Positions 26,241-38,740 of a DNA stretch of 64,000 nt are shown here, one piece after another. Positions within the stretch are counted from its first letter, which is position 1; every line of letters begins with the position of its first letter. The stretch is from Fratercula arctica. Lineage: Eukaryota; Chordata; Aves; Charadriiformes; Alcidae. Location of the stretch: contig CANTUZ010000005.1 in the NCBI GenBank assembly GCA_947846985.1, positions 9,141,501-9,205,500 on the forward strand, in the 5' to 3' direction. Below the pieces are notes generated by a model, which worked only from the letters and a program-made list of their open reading frames with translations, made no database searches and was not told the origin of the DNA. Made by a program: the position numbers and the translations under genes.

Positions 26241-29200
26241 CGTACCCCTCTGCACAGCTGGTTACAGAGTCCAGCCTCCTCCGTTACACTTCTTCCACAG
26301 CTCGCTGATTTTGCAAACGGGCAACCAACAATTAATCACTTGTGCGTTTTTGTCTCCTGCCTGTTCTGGTCCTACAGCAATAAGGCTCTTGGAGCAGCTG
26401 CCGTGCGTGGTGCTGTGCCCGGTGTTGGAGAGACCTCACCCGCTGCCGGAGGGCTTTGCTGCTACAGCTCCTCACCTCTGGGGCACTTGCGACCGTATTA
26501 GTTTGACCCAAATTTACATCATTCCTTCTTCACAGCTCCATTTACAAGTCCACTTGAAGTCGTCATACCACAGCTTTAACACTTGTAACACCTTTGGCCA
26601 CTGTCCTGTAGTGTTGCTCTGGCTTCCATGCTGCTCTTTACTGCAGGAACAAAGTCCTTGCAACAGTTGCCGTATTTTACTGCTTCTCCCTCCTTTACAC
26701 CTACAGGAAGTCAGATCATTAATTAGAACTAACTTTAACAGTAGTTAAGGAAAGATCCTTTTATGCATTTACTATCAAGAAAACAGTGTAAAATATCTGC
26801 ACATTCTCACTGAGCTTTGCCTTTACTCCCCTTCCATAGGGGAGTTCTTACTTATTGTATGTCTGTCTAGTTCCATCATAAGCTCTTAGTGCAGTATCAG
26901 TGTTATCTCACAGACTGACGTCTTTATCCTTCTGGACACTGTCACTACTATTTACCTGTATCTCAAACAGATAAAGTGGTTATCAGAAATGACCAATTTC
27001 ATCCATATTGTTTCAAGAAGGAGCAAAAGAAACCATGTTCTCAGCATACATGATCTATGACTTAGATTCTTACAAAGTGGATGTGCCTTTTAAAAATTGT
27101 TCCACACTTATACAAGTACAGATATTTTAATTTGGGATATGATTTTAACAATGGAGTTTTTAAAGTTTTTACACATGCTAACTCAGCAAGCGTGGAAGCT
27201 TAACTTTTAGTGATCTCACTGTGTGCATGTTGGAGAGGTGACACAGGCATGTTAAGCTGCAGGCACAGTCAATAACCTTTTAAATGGAAATGACTAAAGC
27301 GTCCCTCTGAGGACCAAAGCCCACATTGTGGGGTGAGCATTGTGCAGTAGAATGAGAGACATGTTCTTGGGGGGCCCTGTGGCACAGTTTCATAACTTTC
27401 AGTATTTCCTAACCTCATAATTTCAGATATCATACTGGGAGGCAGAGAGGAGAGAGAATTTTTAAAACATTTCACTTTCTTCTTTTTATTGTGCTTTAAT
27501 AATCAGATACACTGAGAAAAACAGTTTTGTTATGGGCAACCTCTGCAGTGAGGATTACAAATAGTATCACTTCTCATGAAGTGAGTGGTTTTTAGGAAGA
27601 AGACATTTAATGAAAAGCTCTTTTTTAATGCTTTCTGGGAGAAAACAGGAACATGTAGTCTGCTGCTCTAACCAAAGTGCATGCTGCTGCATTTGTTAAG
27701 TCATTTTACCTTGCTTAGGAAGGGCAGCAACACATTGGTCATACCAATGAACAATGCTGGGGTTGGAATGCCAGGGCTAGACAGCAGTAATGCAAAGCTA
27801 CTGTCACCTTCTTCCAGCAAACAAAAAGGAACTAGCTAGTATACAGAAAATGCCCTGCAAACTCAACTACCCGCAGCCTCAGTGGAGGAGCAGCTGCACA
27901 GTATGATCTTGGTTTGAGATCATGGCACATACCAGCCCATAACTGTGTCATGACCTGGGAGTGCACCTGCCCTTAGGACAGATTCCATGTCAGGGGCATC
28001 CCTTCTCCCTGTCCTCCCACACTGGATCACTTGACAAGGGAAGAATTACATGTTGTCCACCCACGCGCAGTACCACAACTCACCTGGATTTGGAGAAGCG
28101 TGACATAATCCTGGGGCAGCATCCAAGGACTGCATGAAGAGACTGGAGATGGGCTAAGAAGAAGGGGAGTGGGGCTGCAGTCCTCTGAACCTACTCCCTG
28201 ACATTTGTAATGGGCCTGTCATTTTCAGAGAATATAGAAGATGATTACAGATCCTCACAGTATAAATGTTTCTCTTCTTTATACAGGCCAGAGTTTATCA
28301 ACATACAGTTGCACTCACATTAGGTGCAGAGGGGAAACCTTCTTCTTTCAGCCACTTCATAGCAATGATTTCCTTGCCCCAACTTTTATTTCATCACCAG
28401 ATGTCTTTGCAGACTGGCAGCTTAAATCTCTGTACTAACAGGTTGGATGTACCTGTTGCATGTGCCCTCTAGCTCCTTCATTATGAGGTGGGAAATTAAT
28501 ATCTGTTGTAATCCCACCTAAATTAAAGAGACAGTAAGCTTTCAGGTATTGCACACTTGTGCATGTAAATTCCTGTGTATGAGCTAGCATTTTGTGTCTG
28601 TTAACATGTTCTTGAATTTTTGCTGTATTCAGGAATTAACTATTTAAAATAAAGGCACTAAGGCTTCTCAGACTGACCAATATACATTAGTTCTGCTACA
28701 AAACTTAGAATGATCCCGAGCTGTTTTATAGGTGTAAAAAGTGAATTCCTTTCCCATGGGAGCCTGTAGCTTCTCACCCATGGGTAAGAATGTCCATTGT
28801 GCAGTGAAAGGGACTCAATTCCCCATGAGATTTATACAAAACAGAAAAGGTTTTCCAGTCAGTTAATTCATACTTTACTACTTCAGGAAGCAAATTCAGC
28901 AGCCCCCTTTTCCCCCTGTAGCTCAGAAATAGCATGTTTATAAATTCATATAAACCATCAGACTCACACAAGATTGCTGGAAATTCAGCAGAAGCTGCTG
29001 CTGTTATTTGACTGTACTTAACCACTTTCATAACTAAAGCTTGGGAGAGACATTGCTTTGCTAGTTGAGTGGTTCCAATTGGCCAGGGTCGGTTTCTTTG
29101 TGGAGAACCAAGATGTCGAATTGCAAAGAATATGTAAAAGTGCAGAACATTTGCGTGGGTCCTTTGGCTAGCTGGAGGTTTAGGAAGCTCACCTGTTGAA

Positions 29201-32200
29201 TCTCAAGTCAGAATTTAGACAAGTCAACTCCTGCTTTTACCACTCCTTACAAATATATATAACTAATATGTATAACTAGTCCATAGGCTTGGTGATTGAG
29301 CCTGTGGAGAATGGTCATTCACATTGTGCTGAGTTGGCCACTGGCCATCGAACTAAGTGCAGTGCAACTACAGACAGTTTGCTCCTGTACCGCAAGGGTT
29401 AAAAAAGCTGATATGCCTAAAGCCAATCTGGACACGCAGAAGAGATTTTTTTTTTTTTTTTTTAACGTATTTTTTCAGGTTGTTTTTATCTGCAGCTGTG
29501 TACAGAACTTTTCAGAGATGGAAGTTTCCCAGGGAGTACAGCAATACCTTCACTCCTGCTGATTTCAACAGGACTTGAGGCTAGCAGCTTTACACAGGAC
29601 AGTGGCTTACAGCCCAGCTGCCAGCAATGACTGGAGACCTGCTGCAGGCTAGCTATTGCTTTAGCAAGTAACAGGCATTCCTGGTAACACAAGCAATATT
29701 GCTTTTTGCTGGGAAAGAAAGAAACAGAAGTGGAGGAACAGGAATGGAAGGGAAGACTGTAAATGGTCTACATGCCCAGCATTACACAGTCATATAATTC
29801 ACTCCGCCCTAGCATCAGTCTGCTGGAAAGCCACAGAAGAAACTGCAGGTATCCAGGAAATCCTAGCTTTTTGCTCCGATTGCCTACAGCAAGCTGCAAT
29901 ACAGGCTTTCTGCCAGAGTGAAGTCAGTGTCTCCTACTGTGAGCCCAGCATGGCCGCTCCCTGTCAACAGTGAAGAACAAGTCCCCTTAAGTTAGTAGAT
30001 ACAATCTAAAGGTATTATCTGAGGTACTTTGTTCACTAATTTTGATCGTGTGAGTTCCATTTCAATTATTCATAGCAATATTGAGTATATCCCTTAAGAT
30101 AATCTGCAAAATACAAGACAGCCTTAGCCAATAGGGCAGCTTTATATATTTTAGGCACTGCGTTTTTGTAGAACATTAGGGCCAGATAAAGATTATTAAA
30201 ATTGGACTGACAGGCAGTTTGTTTTTCTGTCAGCTCTTAAGGATGCTGGTCTCTTTTTACAGGAAGATTGTGGATAGAATAGATGACAACAAAGATGGCT
30301 ATCTCACAACAGAGGAATTAAAAAACTGGATTAAACGGGTACAGAAACGCTATATCTATGAAAACGTGGCCAAAGTTTGGAAAGACTATGATCTAAACAA
30401 GGACAATAAAATTGCCTGGGAAGAATACAAACAAGCCACATACGGTTATTATCTAGGTAAGACAACATTCTCAGATTATATGACCAAAGACTATTGAGAT
30501 TATAAGGCATGATTTCATGCCTTACAGTCAACAGGAGTTTGGTGTCACATTTAGGACTCTTGAAAATCACATTAAATTTTATAGATGCTCAGAGGTCAAA
30601 AGCGCTTCTTAGTATTGCAGCCATTTCCACATGGGGCACCAGCACACAGAAGGTTTTGTAGAAGGATTATTAAATGTACCGACAAAGCTGAATTAAAGTC
30701 TCCTCCAGTTAGAAATATGTTATTTTTTTAACATTAAAAATGATACTTTAACTGAAAAAAAAATATATTGCAAAATTAGCCAGTGTTTGTTAATTCAGTC
30801 TCTCTAAAATCTCAAGAGTCTGGATGCTAAAAATGTAGGCTGGGTCTAAGCTATAGCAAAGTTCTTGCAGAATAACATGCTTCAGACTGTGATAACTGCA
30901 AATGAAAATCCTCAACAAATCAGGCAAAAGCAGCATATATTAAAAAAAATATACCTGAATCGTCCCTGCTCCCCCTTCCTACATTCCCTTTGCTTTTTAT
31001 AAGTTAATGAAGGGAAAGGAGGAGATCACTTAAGCTAAAGGGCAATGCTGACAGAACAACAAATTGACGAATTGTTATTAATGGACCATTTATACTGGAA
31101 ATGAGAAGACAATATCTACCTACCGTAGAGGCAGTTTCTGGAGCAAGCTCCCAGTAGCAGTAATAAGTACAAAGTCTACTTTAGATTAAAGTGGATCTTA
31201 TTACATTTGTGGAAGGAAATATTTTGACACACAGTCCCTGCAGCAGTATCCCAGGGAGCCCTTCTCAGCTCCTTGTCTTTTCTCTCTGTAATCCCCAAGA
31301 TTGAGAGAACAGCTACTACACTGTGGTCTTGTGTTAATGCACGCTTAAAATTCCCATCTGTGATACCTGGCCTAGTCTTTTTCAACTGTGTTTTTCGCCC
31401 CAACGTGTGAGTTGTGAAACTGTTACGAGTATTTTTCATTTTGGAAGTGAGTTTAGTGATCCTATTTTAAAAATTATATCAAATACCATTCACTTTATGC
31501 CACTGAACACCCTGAAAAAGTGTCATTGTTTTAAACTGAAAATAATTGTTATGTTCCCTGTAGCAGAGGTGTAGCAGTTAGATGGTTTCAGTCAGTCTGC
31601 CAGCTTCTGAAATGACTTTTCTTTGGTTTACTTGCTTTTTGGAACTGAAAAGTTGTGTAGAACATAGTGATTCCTAAGAAGAATAAAACTTCTGTGAATG
31701 AAATCTACCCTAAATACTGCCTAAGCAATGCTTGTAAAAGCAGATTTAAAAAAAAAAAAAAAAAAAAAAAGAAAGAAAAAACCTATGAAGAGTAATACAC
31801 AATACTGCAAAATCTATTATCCTGGATTCCAACAGAAAGCTTACTCAGACATTTACCTATACTACTAAGTCACCTTTAAAAAAAAAATCAAACCAAGTGT
31901 TTGATCTCTGAATTTAAAACTTCAGAGGAAAGAAGTTACATTTTAACACAGCAGCTATTCTGGCAATAAGCCTTTGTGTTTCTAGACTCTTAACAGCAGA
32001 TTGGGGTACTTCGTTGTGGTTATAGGTTTTAAAAAGAACACAGTTTTGAGATCATCTTGATTAATTTGCAGAAAATCCAGAAGAATTCCAAGATGCAACC
32101 GATCAGCACAGTTTTAAAAAAATGCTGCCCAGAGATGAAAGACGATTCAAAACAGCAGATCTGGATGGAGACTTAGCTGCCACTCGTGAAGAATTCACTG

Positions 32201-35200
32201 CTTTCCTTCACCCAGAGGAGTTTGAGCACATGAAAAACATCGTTGTCTTAGTAAGCAGAGCAAAACCAATGACATTATTTTTACTTTTATTTTTTGGATG
32301 AGCTGTGAAATGCTTCTCTGACCTTTCCATGCAGGGCTTTAAGAGAGACACACATAATAGCCAAGTGGGGAACAGAAAGGGATGCCTTTAATGAAATTCA
32401 CTCAATTTAGATCTCTCAGTATAAGAAAGACTTGTTAAATGCACTTAGACAGCTTCTAAATGGAATCAAGAAACAGTTTTGGGCCCCAGACTTAGACCAA
32501 AATAAAAAGAAGGGTATGCTGACATGCTGCCGTTAAGTGTTTGATGCAAGCTTATACCTGCCCCTAACTTAAAACTTACGCATGGTGACCAGTTCATTCA
32601 TGCTGGAATTTTTTCAACATGAAAGGACATTTGTATATTCATTGTATAAACAACAATCACACTGGAGTCAGTGAGAGTACGTTTGCCTCTGTACAAGGGC
32701 AGGTCAAGGCCTTAAAACATGAAATGATCAAAGAGATGAGTAGCCATAATGGTTAGTTCTTTCTTGATTACTTCAATGCAAAACTATTTTCCAGGAAACC
32801 TTAGAAGACATAGACAAGAACGGGGATGGTTTTGTGGATCAAGATGAGTACATTGGTAAGTGTTGGGATTTGTTTCTTATATAATCTCTGGCTCTTTTGT
32901 CCACCTTCTCTCAAATTTGCAGCAGTAGTAACAACCCAAAAGATAAATGTTTCTGTGCTCCAGTTCAACTATTTTAAACGAACCATCCAACCCAGAAGGT
33001 TTAATTTCATTTTAGGCAAATAGCAACATCACCAGCAAAAGGTTCCTCACACTTTACAGCATAAGATTCTCCTCCTATTCTCATAAAATTCGGTTAAGAG
33101 GATCTGGAATAGTGTTTTTCATGACAGAAATACTCTATGTATACTTGACCGTATTAACAGCTTTTTGAAGGCATTGTTTAGAAATGCAAAAGGATCAGAA
33201 AGTGAATTAGTCTCTTCCCAAGTCTGAATGGTACTTGAATATGCAAAATAGCTGGGAAGCACACATTGCCAAAAAGAAAATTCACCTTTTTTTGGACTAT
33301 TTTCCTAATTTAATCAGTAAGTAAAACCCCACACTTCTCTAGTGATTTGTATGGTGATGCCATTATGTTTCTTCTAGAAATGTAAGATGCATTAAAAATG
33401 AACTGTGTAAAAATAGCACTAAGATTTAATATTCTCAGAGAAGTTGTGAAGTGTGTGGAAGTCAGCTGTGCGTTACTTCAGTGGCAGTAAAAGAACAAAA
33501 TGGGAAACATCAACAGCAGATCAGTCCCAGTTAATTTGCACAAACTTCAGTCACACCAGGCAGTTAGCTGCTGTCTTGCACTTAGGCCTATGAAGACAAA
33601 ACGGAAGCGGGACTTGAGATCAGCAGTACGTAATATGTTTTAACCTTTTGAATCATTATGCTGATACCAAAAGCTAACTTCTCCCACTACACTCACTTTG
33701 ATGGGTTTTAAATCAAGAAAGTAACACGAGGAAAGCATTAGTGTAAACTCAGATGAATCTTTCTGTTTCTAGTGGTGCTATAAAGATCACTTCACATATA
33801 ATCAGGAACAATATACACACATTAATTAATGGCAGGGGGTTTCTATTCCTTGTAAATTATATTTAGCTTCAGAATGTGAATGCTATTCATTTATGACTGA
33901 AATAACAGAGCAGCATAATTTCCACAGTCATTTCAGTTCATTCAGTGACATTACCTACATATAATTAAAGGTAATTGTCAACATTTGTTACCATATGAAT
34001 GCTGGTTTTTCTTGTCTTCTATAGATAGGAACATAGAATGTTCTAGTCACGATCACCCCATATTGGCAAGGATGATAAAAATCAAATTGACAGAACATGT
34101 CAGTTGCTTCAAATAAACAATATAATTTGCCCTTTAAAAAATGAAAAAAGAAAGTGAATGCGTTGTGTGAAGTTTTCTTCATGAGTTGAGGAAAACTATG
34201 CTTAAAATATTCCCTTAAATATTCCTACTTCCCTTTTTCAGGTGTAATATTTTTTATTTTTGATCAAGCTGGGGTTAAAAAACAAACAAAACCATACCTC
34301 TTTGGTAGTTTATAAGGAACAACAAAAAGAAGTAAAAAAATTTCAGTCTCTAGATTGGGTATTTGATGGGGAAATGTGCTGAAGGTTGTAGAATGATTCT
34401 TCCCTCCTCCTCCTTCCTTCCTCCTATTTTGTCTTCTATAAAGTTTGGCTTAGATTTTACAGAAGCAGCGGAGCAAAATATTCCTAGTCACGTTAAGCTG
34501 TGAGAACTATATTCTTATTGTGCATGAGCAAGTAACAGGGTTTCAGGGACACTGTGGAAAGATCTACCAATAGAGAACTTCAGCCTAGTGAGCACGCTCC
34601 CACTGAAGGGTGGGAGGAACTGATTCCTAGATTTGAGACCAGCATTTATACTCCCTATAGATACCAGCCAGCCTCTGGCCCTAATGCCATCTACGTGGAG
34701 TGCACTTTTCCTTAGCAATTCCTTGAAAACGAAACCCACAAGGCATAAGAGTAGTATCACAAAGCAGGTTTTAGTTATAAATAGAAAAGCGGAAGACTTA
34801 AGGAATAAGAATCCCTGATGAGCAGGAGGCAATTGATTGGCCACAGTGACTAGAAGAATAAAATAGACGCATGTAATTCGGAAGACCTATGCTGTAAAGA
34901 ACAGGTACAAATCACTGTCTCTTAATATGCTACTCTCCCAACTCTGTTTATACAGATAGCCACTGCCACTGTGGCATTCTCCTACTGATGCTTCTTAAAT
35001 ATAGCACAGGACTGGTGTACAGAACAGCTTGTGTATGTAATCTATGCATCCTATGTCACAAATGGTACTCCATCCCAAGGAAGCAATCTATGTCAAGTGC
35101 ACTGCCAGTAGTTTCTCACACACAACACACCACTGATTCATGACTTCTCCAGGTCTGTTCTTTGTAGAAGAATACCTTCTAGTAGAGTGTGCTGCAGCAC

Positions 35201-37015
35201 TGCATGGTTAAAAAAGGGCTTATCTACTAAGATGAATTTCTCTTACACAGACCTCTCTAAAAGCAGGACAAAAGCATTCAAGTTCCATTTAGCAATTTTT
35301 GTTTTCCTAAATTTCCCCTGTGCCTTTTTTCCCCTTAAACACTCTGCTGGCTGGAGCCTGATCTTATTCACAAAGACATTTAGTGGCAGGGACAAGATTA
35401 AATTGCCAAGTTCCTTTCTCCCCATGTGATTGAGCCCCGCACTAAAGCTTATGATTGCTATTTAACTAAGGATCCTTAAAGATTTTTTTTCATTCTGAAG
35501 TTCAGTGGATGATGGCCTTTGGACAGGTTCACCTCTCATGTTAGCCTCACCACCACAGTTATAATACAAGGGTAATGCAAGAATGGACAGAATCACCAGC
35601 AGTGAAGAAATAGGCCCGAGAGAAGATAGACGCAGCTACTCTGTTCACACCCCACATTTCATTTTTTGTACAAAGAAACACTATGCAAAGATTGAAAAGC
35701 TTAGTCTTCCTCCGAGGAACACTGTGCAAATGTCTTTAGTTTGTGCATATTTTGCAAATTAACTATGACTCGAGTGAGACCTTTATTTCCTCTCCAGCTG
35801 ATATGTTTGCAAATGAAGATGGTGGACCGGAGCCTGACTGGGTGATTACAGAGCGTGAACAGTTTTCAGATTTTCGTGACCTCAACAAGGATGGAAAGAT
35901 GGACAAAGAGGAGATTCAGCACTGGATTCTCCCACAAGACTATGATCACGCACTAGCTGAAGCCAGGCACTTAGTCTATGAATCGGATGTAGACAAGGTA
36001 CTTAGTGTTCTACTATACCTTTTAAAAAAGTTGTGGTTTTTTTAAACTTACCAGCTTGCGAGAACTTTTCGTATTAGTACAGTTTAAATGGAATTTTAGA
36101 GGCTAGAATTGCTAGCGCATGAATGTATCAATGCCAATTTCAGTTGGTAGGGTTAGAATCGCAAAGTAAAAGTAGTAAAGTACAGGTTGTCAGCTCCCAA
36201 AGTCCCCTTGGCTTTCATTAGGTTGGACAAGAAATTATATATAGTCTTAAACCTGGAAATTTTAACACAGTAGAAATACTCTTTTTCCTTTTAAGAAGAG
36301 TCATGGCTTTTGTATGCTAATTTAGATGACAAGAGAAAAATAAAAGATACGTTACAAAGGAGGTAGCAAAAAAACGCCATTTCTTATAATCAAACATACA
36401 TCTTTGACTTAAAGACTGGCTCAATACATCCACTTCCTGTAGTTTGGGAGATTAATGGTTCAGTAGATCCCAGACGATGATCTTCAGAAATGTAATGTAA
36501 GCAAAGTTGGAACCTTAAAAGCCAAAACACTCTCACATAGCAAGTGTGTAAATTGCTAACATAAGCAACCATCTTCGACAAAGTACACCAGAGGATTTTC
36601 ATTTTACTGTCAGGAAGGCAAAACCAAACCTAACCACTGCATACCAGATAACTCACTCACAAACAGTACATGGGTTAATTACAAAGAACTTAAAATTAGC
36701 AGTTTGACCCAACTGAAGCCAGTGTGACTTTTGTCTTCCACTGGGGTCCAAATTTCACTCACCATGACAGCTACAGTGATTCCGATTCCTGAACCTGCAG
36801 TCTGCTGCTTTGAAGAACTGTTTCGCAGGGCTCTTGTAGGGCTGTATTGGTGTCTTTTGCTTAGCTTTGAAAATGTTCTTACAGAGATTTTATTTTCCTT
36901 CCACCAGGATCAAAAACTAACAAAAGAGGAGGTTCTAGACAACTGGAATATGTTTGTCGGAAGTCAAGCTACTAATTATGGGGAGGACCTCACAAGAAAC
37001 CATGATGAACTATGA
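25759..37015 (+). CDS. RCN1: Reticulocalbin-1, six-exon gene (whole coding span)
   Basis: Join 25759-25979, 30263-30456, 32072-32250, 32795-32855, 35798-35997, 36908-37015 (963 nt, 320 residues, stop TGA). The product is a CREC-family, low-affinity Ca2+-binding protein of the ER lumen, thought to act in Ca2+-dependent folding and secretory-pathway homeostasis. Visible in the translation: a hydrophobic signal peptide (about residues 1-23, likely cut before KPTARQ); a [12 protein letters not shown] block typical of reticulocalbins; six EF-hand loops starting at D81, D117, D168, D205, D246 and D282, each ending in E at position 12; and a C-terminal HDEL (317-320). The sequence matches my memory of human RCN1 (331 aa) closely from FQYDHEAF onward, and the N-terminal region is about ten residues shorter. 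RCN3 and calumenin are less likely, because RCN1-specific stretches such as KRVQKRYI and LVYESD are present. All splice junctions keep the frame. The assignment is by eye, without alignment. Confidence 0.97.
25980..30262 (+). other. RCN1: RCN1 intron 1
   Basis: A 4.3-kb phase-2 intron with GTAAGA donor and ctctttttacag acceptor. The first 260 nt are the tail of the CpG island, and the rest is AT-rich. It contains an 18-T tract at 29446-29463. Open frames inside it have no family resemblance. No other gene or clear repeat is seen. Confidence 0.9.
30263..30456 (+). CDS. RCN1: RCN1 exon 2 (EF-hands 1 and 2)
   Basis: The acceptor is the pyrimidine-rich ctctttttacag and the donor is CTAG followed by GTAAGA. 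The exon is 194 nt, phase 2 in and phase 1 out. It encodes residues 74-138 plus one base. EF-hand 1 loop D81-E92 ([12 protein letters not shown]) is canonical, with Gly at position 6. EF-hand 2 loop D117-E128 ([12 protein letters not shown]) has Asn instead of Gly at position 6. KRVQKRYI and [12 protein letters not shown] are RCN1 hallmarks. Confidence 0.97.
30457..32071 (+). other. RCN1: RCN1 intron 2
   Basis: A 1.6-kb phase-1 intron, GTAAGA to ttaatttgcag. It contains a 23-A homopolymer at 31748-31770 followed by an A-rich tail. Nothing else is recognised. Confidence 0.9.
31748..31770. repeat. Poly(A) homopolymer, 23 nt
   Basis: Twenty-three consecutive A followed by GAAAGAAAAAA, in RCN1 intron 2. 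It could be a microsatellite or the tail of an unrecognised retroposed sequence; no element body is evident upstream. Confidence 0.9.
32072..32250 (+). CDS. RCN1: RCN1 exon 3 (EF-hand 3)
   Basis: The acceptor is ttaatttgcag and the donor is TTA followed by GTAAGC. The exon is 179 nt, phase 1 in and phase 0 out, encoding residues 139-198. EF-hand 3 loop D168-E179 ([12 protein letters not shown]) has Leu rather than Gly at position 6. It is followed by [14 protein letters not shown], strongly conserved in RCN1. Confidence 0.97.
32251..32794 (+). other. RCN1: RCN1 intron 3
   Basis: A 544-nt phase-0 intron, GTAAGC to actattttccag, the shortest intron of the gene. No internal feature is recognised. 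Confidence 0.9.
32795..32855 (+). CDS. RCN1: RCN1 exon 4 (EF-hand 4)
   Basis: A small 61-nt exon, phase 0 in and phase 1 out, encoding residues 199-218 plus one base. The acceptor is actattttccag and the donor is ATTG followed by GTAAGT. It holds almost only the canonical EF-hand 4 loop D205-E216 ([12 protein letters not shown]). Skipping it would shift the frame, because 61 is not a multiple of 3. Confidence 0.96.
32856..35797 (+). other. RCN1: RCN1 intron 4
   Basis: A 2.9-kb phase-1 intron, GTAAGT to ttatttcctctccag. It is AT-rich, with only short chance open frames and no recognised repeat. Confidence 0.9.
35798..35997 (+). CDS. RCN1: RCN1 exon 5 (EF-hand 5)
   Basis: The acceptor is ttatttcctctccag. 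The exon is 200 nt, phase 1 in and phase 0 out, encoding residues 219-285. EF-hand 5 loop D246-E257 ([12 protein letters not shown]) is canonical. [11 protein letters not shown] and [10 protein letters not shown] follow, as in other RCN1 proteins. The donor is AAG followed by GTACTT, which departs from consensus at intron positions +4 to +6. The EF-hand 6 loop begins here at D282 and is completed in exon 6. Confidence 0.96.
35998..36907 (+). other. RCN1: RCN1 intron 5
   Basis: A 910-nt phase-0 intron with the weaker GTACTT donor and a strong pyrimidine-rich acceptor (ttttccttccaccag). No internal feature is recognised. Confidence 0.9.
36908..37015 (+). CDS. RCN1: RCN1 exon 6, C-terminus with HDEL
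   Basis: The acceptor is ttttccttccaccag. This is the terminal coding exon, 108 nt including TGA at 37013-37015, encoding residues 286-320. It completes the EF-hand 6 loop D282-E293 ([12 protein letters not shown]), then gives the conserved [17 protein letters not shown] tail. The protein ends in HDEL, the KDEL-receptor retrieval signal that keeps it in the ER lumen. Confidence 0.97.
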   Translation, partial: DQKLTKEEVLDNWNMFVGSQATNYGEDLTRNHDEL

Positions 37016-37247
37016 TACAGTGTACCAGCCAGTATGCCACAGACCTATTCTCCATTTCACTGAAATCACTGCGTCCATCCCCTCTTTTTGGGAAGATGGG
37101 CAAGGGACACACTCACAACCGAATGACTTGCATTAATATATTTTTAACATGCCAGCTTATTACCTCAGAAACTGCATAGAAACAGCTTTTTACTCTTTTC
37201 ACATGGTTAAATATAATACCTAATTACTACAGTTTTATTTTGGAAAA

Positions 37248-37253
37248 AATAAA
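37248..37253 (+). terminator. RCN1: Proximal poly(A) signal AATAAA
   Basis: AATAAA about 230 nt after the stop codon, within an A-rich run. The downstream sequence is only weakly U-rich, so this may be a minor site. Confidence 0.45.
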
Positions 37254-38158
37254 AAGGTAACTTTTCTTAATAGATTAGAGCCTGACCTGGAAAAGGCACT
37301 TCTAAAACATAATTGCAAGGATCTTTAGAGTAATGAAATATTTTCTTCAATTACCTGTTTTTATTATAGTGAAATGCAGCTAGTATTAGAAAGCAACATA
37401 AAGTTTAAACCGACTAAGTTATTTGGTCATCTGTTTTAATAGCATATAACAATTTAGAGTTATACTTTGACCCTCCTATCCATAGAAAAGGTTTGACAAA
37501 ACAAGATGCACAACCTTTTTCTCCACACTGTTTTTTCTCTGCCAGTTCGGGCCAGAGGTGCAGAAGAAGGTATCCAGCAGCCCCCTGGTTCATAGCTTTA
37601 CAAGTGGCCCTTCTCTCTAACTCCCATCACAGTGCAGAGACAGCATACCTGGCCCAGCACCCTGTGCCGGCATTCCTCAGCGAGGGGTGTAGAGTTCATA
37701 GTGACAGCTGCTCCTTCTGACAGCGGAATAACGTACAATTGTTTGTGGGCTGTTGGTTATGCTGTTTCCTGGGAGGAATTATGCCACATGGAGCATAATT
37801 TATCTCATGCTTTTCGCACTTTACCCAAGCCATACTCTTGTTCACACAGTGTGAATGGCAGCAGTTCTGTGATGGAGAAAGAATGAGACATATCACCCCT
37901 CTGGGCCTTCTGTCTTCTCTACCACATAAGAGGACAGATTTATGTGGCTAAAGTTCTGGTTTTGTATGTATATACATATAAGTACATGTTACTGAATCAA
38001 CTACATGAAGACAGCTTTCCTCCTAAAGAAAGGGATAAGCTTTCCACACAGGTGCTTTCTTTTTTACTGTATAATGTGAGCTGTTACATGTATATTTTTA
38101 TATACTCAACTTAGATAATTTTGGCTGTTTTTCAATGTACTGGTTTTAAAATAAGCAC

Positions 38159-38164
38159 AATAAA
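38159..38164 (+). terminator. RCN1: Middle poly(A) signal AATAAA
   Basis: AATAAA followed within about 15 nt by a T-rich stretch (cttctttttg). A plausible alternative 3' end giving a UTR of about 1.2 kb. Confidence 0.5.
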
Positions 38165-38709
38165 ACCAATACTTCTTTTTGATACTATGAAGGTGCAATA
38201 ACACTAACACACTACTACACTAATACTAGGAGATTAGGGCTCCACAACACAGCTCACTTGCAGATTCCTTGAGGGTTTGGTGTACAGCATCGCACAGTGA
38301 TGATCACATAACCATCCAGAGAGGAGCTTTGAGACTCCCAGGTTGGGATATACTTCAACAGTTTAACAAGTTTGTGAAAATCATCATAAGACAATGCAGA
38401 ACTGTGACCTCCATAAACAGTGTCATTTTTGTACAGTCGTATAAGAACTGTGGTGAAATATTTTACATCTTCCAATTGAAGATAATAAAATGTAGGTATT
38501 AGAGTCTGGCAGAGATTACACGTTCTTGCTAGTACAGTTATTAAGCTTTTGGTGTGCACTTCTTATGACATTGCCAGAAATGTCTGTGAAAAGTCCCTAC
38601 CTCTTCCACTAACATACAGTAGGACAAATGTCATAAGACATAAGTGAACTGTTTTTGCTCTTCCAGTACCCTCGAGTTAAATCCCTAAATGCAGTGTTAT
38701 CTGAGAAGC

Positions 38710-38715
38710 AATAAA
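38710..38715 (+). terminator. RCN1: Distal poly(A) signal AATAAA with GT-rich element
   Basis: AATAAA followed about 30 nt later by a GT-rich stretch (tgtgttgttt, 38746-38755). This is the best-formed cleavage and polyadenylation site in the 3' flank. Confidence 0.6.
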
Positions 38716-38740
38716 ATTGTATCTTGGCACATGTAAAAGA

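Larger units (their letters stand above)
37016..38740 (+). other. RCN1: RCN1 3' UTR (longest likely form)
   Basis: Untranslated sequence from the stop codon to the most distal good poly(A) signal at 38710. It would be about 1.7 kb if that signal is used, and about 0.25 kb or 1.2 kb with the two upstream signals. It is AT-rich with no long plus-strand frame. A 101-codon antisense frame lies in 38254-38559. Confidence 0.65.

Noticed and set aside
25345..26255. Long minus-strand and alternate plus-strand frames over the CpG island (up to 339 codons)
   Set aside because: They are Pro/Arg/Ala/Gly-rich by-products of GC-rich DNA with few stop codons. They overlap RCN1 exon 1 and its promoter and show no domain.
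26311..26748. 145-codon plus-strand frame in RCN1 intron 1
   Set aside because: It begins at TTG rather than ATG, lies inside an intron and has no recognisable domain.
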